A DNA stretch of 64,000 bases from DATCKG01 sp036562385 (lineage in GTDB: Bacteria; Bacillota; Sulfobacillia; Symbiobacteriales; Symbiobacteriaceae): the NCBI GenBank assembly GCA_036562385.1, contig DATCKG010000054.1:30127-94126 (forward strand). Reading direction: 5' to 3'. Shown here one piece after another: positions 63,425-64,000 of the stretch (position 1 is its first letter; each line of letters begins with the position of its first letter). The translations under genes and the position numbers were made by a program. The notes below the pieces were generated by a model that saw only the letters and a list, made by a program, of their open reading frames with translations, had not been told where the DNA came from and did not search any database.

Positions 63425-64000
63425 ATGGATCAATGGTCTGCCGCCCTGATCCATGCACTGGACAAGATCCGACCGGCCGTCGTTCATATCCATGCCAAGA
63501 CTCCCAGCACCGGCCAGATTGCCTTGGGCACCGGAGTCGTCCTGGACCACTATCACGTGATTACCAGCGCCCAGATCGTGGCTATGGAAGATGAGATCAC
63601 CGTCAAGACCGCCGACGGCAAGCGGCGTCCCGGTACCTGCATCGGCATCGATCCCCTCTACTTCCTGGCCATCGTCCGGCTGAAGGAACGGCTGCCCATG
63701 GATCCGCCGGTCTTCGCTCCGGACGACACCGTCCCGGTGGGCTTGGTGGTGATCGCCGTGGGCAACGCGCTGGGCCAGGAGCAGACAGCCGCGGCTGGTA
63801 TCATCAGCAGCAGCGACCGCACCATCTACCGTCCCCCCCGAGTCCGGGGCGGTGGAAACCTGCCGGTGGACGGTCTGCTGCTCACCACCGCACCTGTGCA
63901 CCCCGGTAACACCGGCGGCCCCCTGGTTGACCTGGAAGGACGGGTCGTGGGCATCAACGCCATCCAGTGGCAGGGAGGCCTCTCTCTGGCCCTGCAAGCC
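63425..64000 (+). CDS. HtrA/trypsin-fold protein lacking the catalytic triad, partial
   Basis: The 192 codons present (ATG at 63425, GGAGGTGG upstream) match the double beta-barrel of HtrA/Deg proteases: GTGVVLDHYHVITSAQ, VIAVGNALGQEQTAAAG and VHPGNTGGPLVDLEGRVVGI. The three catalytic positions are changed: His of TNNHVV is Gln50, Asp of DPRTDLAVL is Phe80, and Ser of GNSGGP is Thr163. There is no signal peptide or membrane anchor, so the product is probably cytoplasmic. It is likely a peptide-binding pseudo-protease. The gene continues past the right edge, so a PDZ domain cannot be assessed. Confidence 0.85.
   Translation, partial: MDQWSAALIHALDKIRPAVVHIHAKTPSTGQIALGTGVVLDHYHVITSAQIVAMEDEITVKTADGKRRPGTCIGIDPLYFLAIVRLKERLPMDPPVFAPDDTVPVGLVVIAVGNALGQEQTAAAGIISSSDRTIYRPPRVRGGGNLPVDGLLLTTAPVHPGNTGGPLVDLEGRVVGINAIQWQGGLSLALQA

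Overview
The window looks like the genome of a high-GC, low-branching Firmicute. Gene order, Gram-positive regulatory RNAs (T-box, yybP-ykoY, L10 leader attenuator), SigH and a CwlD-type amidase point to a spore-forming clostridial lineage. The GC-rich coding style and protein sequences are most reminiscent of Symbiobacterium; this species guess is inference from memory, not a database match.

Almost everything is on the minus strand, so transcription runs from high to low coordinates. Region by region: (a) 1-3536: end of a sugar nucleotidyltransferase, a GT4 glycosyltransferase, thymidine kinase and a cell-wall amidase. (b) 3639-4702: rplM-rpsI with its own consensus promoter. (c) 4685-29494: one continuous str-S10-spc-alpha super-array. 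It starts at a TTGACG-17-TAGAAT promoter before an L7Ae-like gene and runs through rpsL, rpsG, fusA, tuf, all S10/spc genes, secY, adk, map, infA, rpmJ, rpsM, rpsK, rpsD, rpoA, rplQ, then ecfA1-ecfA2-ecfT and truA. (d) 29593-42401: rpmG, tRNA-Trp, secE, nusG, rplK, rplA, a 49-aa unknown, rplJ, rplL, rpoB, rpoC and a YbxB-type methyltransferase, in the classical Firmicute order, with separate promoters at rpmG, rplJ and rpoB. (e) 42454-46376: initiator tRNA, a Mn2+-riboswitch-controlled TerC gene, small membrane and acidic proteins, tRNA-Thr, a Cys-rich protein and sigH. (f) 46377-56231: VanW protein, rlmB, a two-domain ThyX homologue, mrnC, cysS and cysE under a Cys T-box, ispF, ispD, a YacL-type PIN/TRAM protein and carD with two tandem promoters. 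(g) 56410-60092: a plus-strand accessory block with a SufR-like regulator, a TPR-like protein, an EthD protein and two crotonase-fold enzymes. (h) 60105-64000: a small membrane protein, a two-gene ABC-2 exporter and the start of an HtrA-like protein that has lost all three catalytic residues.

The most interesting non-routine signals are RNA structures. The whole rpsD-rpoA spacer (9566-9677) is a 112-nt sequence that reproduces helix III and loop C of 5S rRNA at the same numbering as E. coli 5S. The rpoB 5' leader (about 355 nt) carries a predicted intrinsic terminator. A nested inverted-repeat element with a T6 terminator lies between sigH and vanW. The pseudo-protease at the right edge and several unannotated-looking small genes (49, 51, 71, 76 and 129 aa) also deserve attention. 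No CRISPR array, rRNA operon, prophage or complete insertion sequence was seen.
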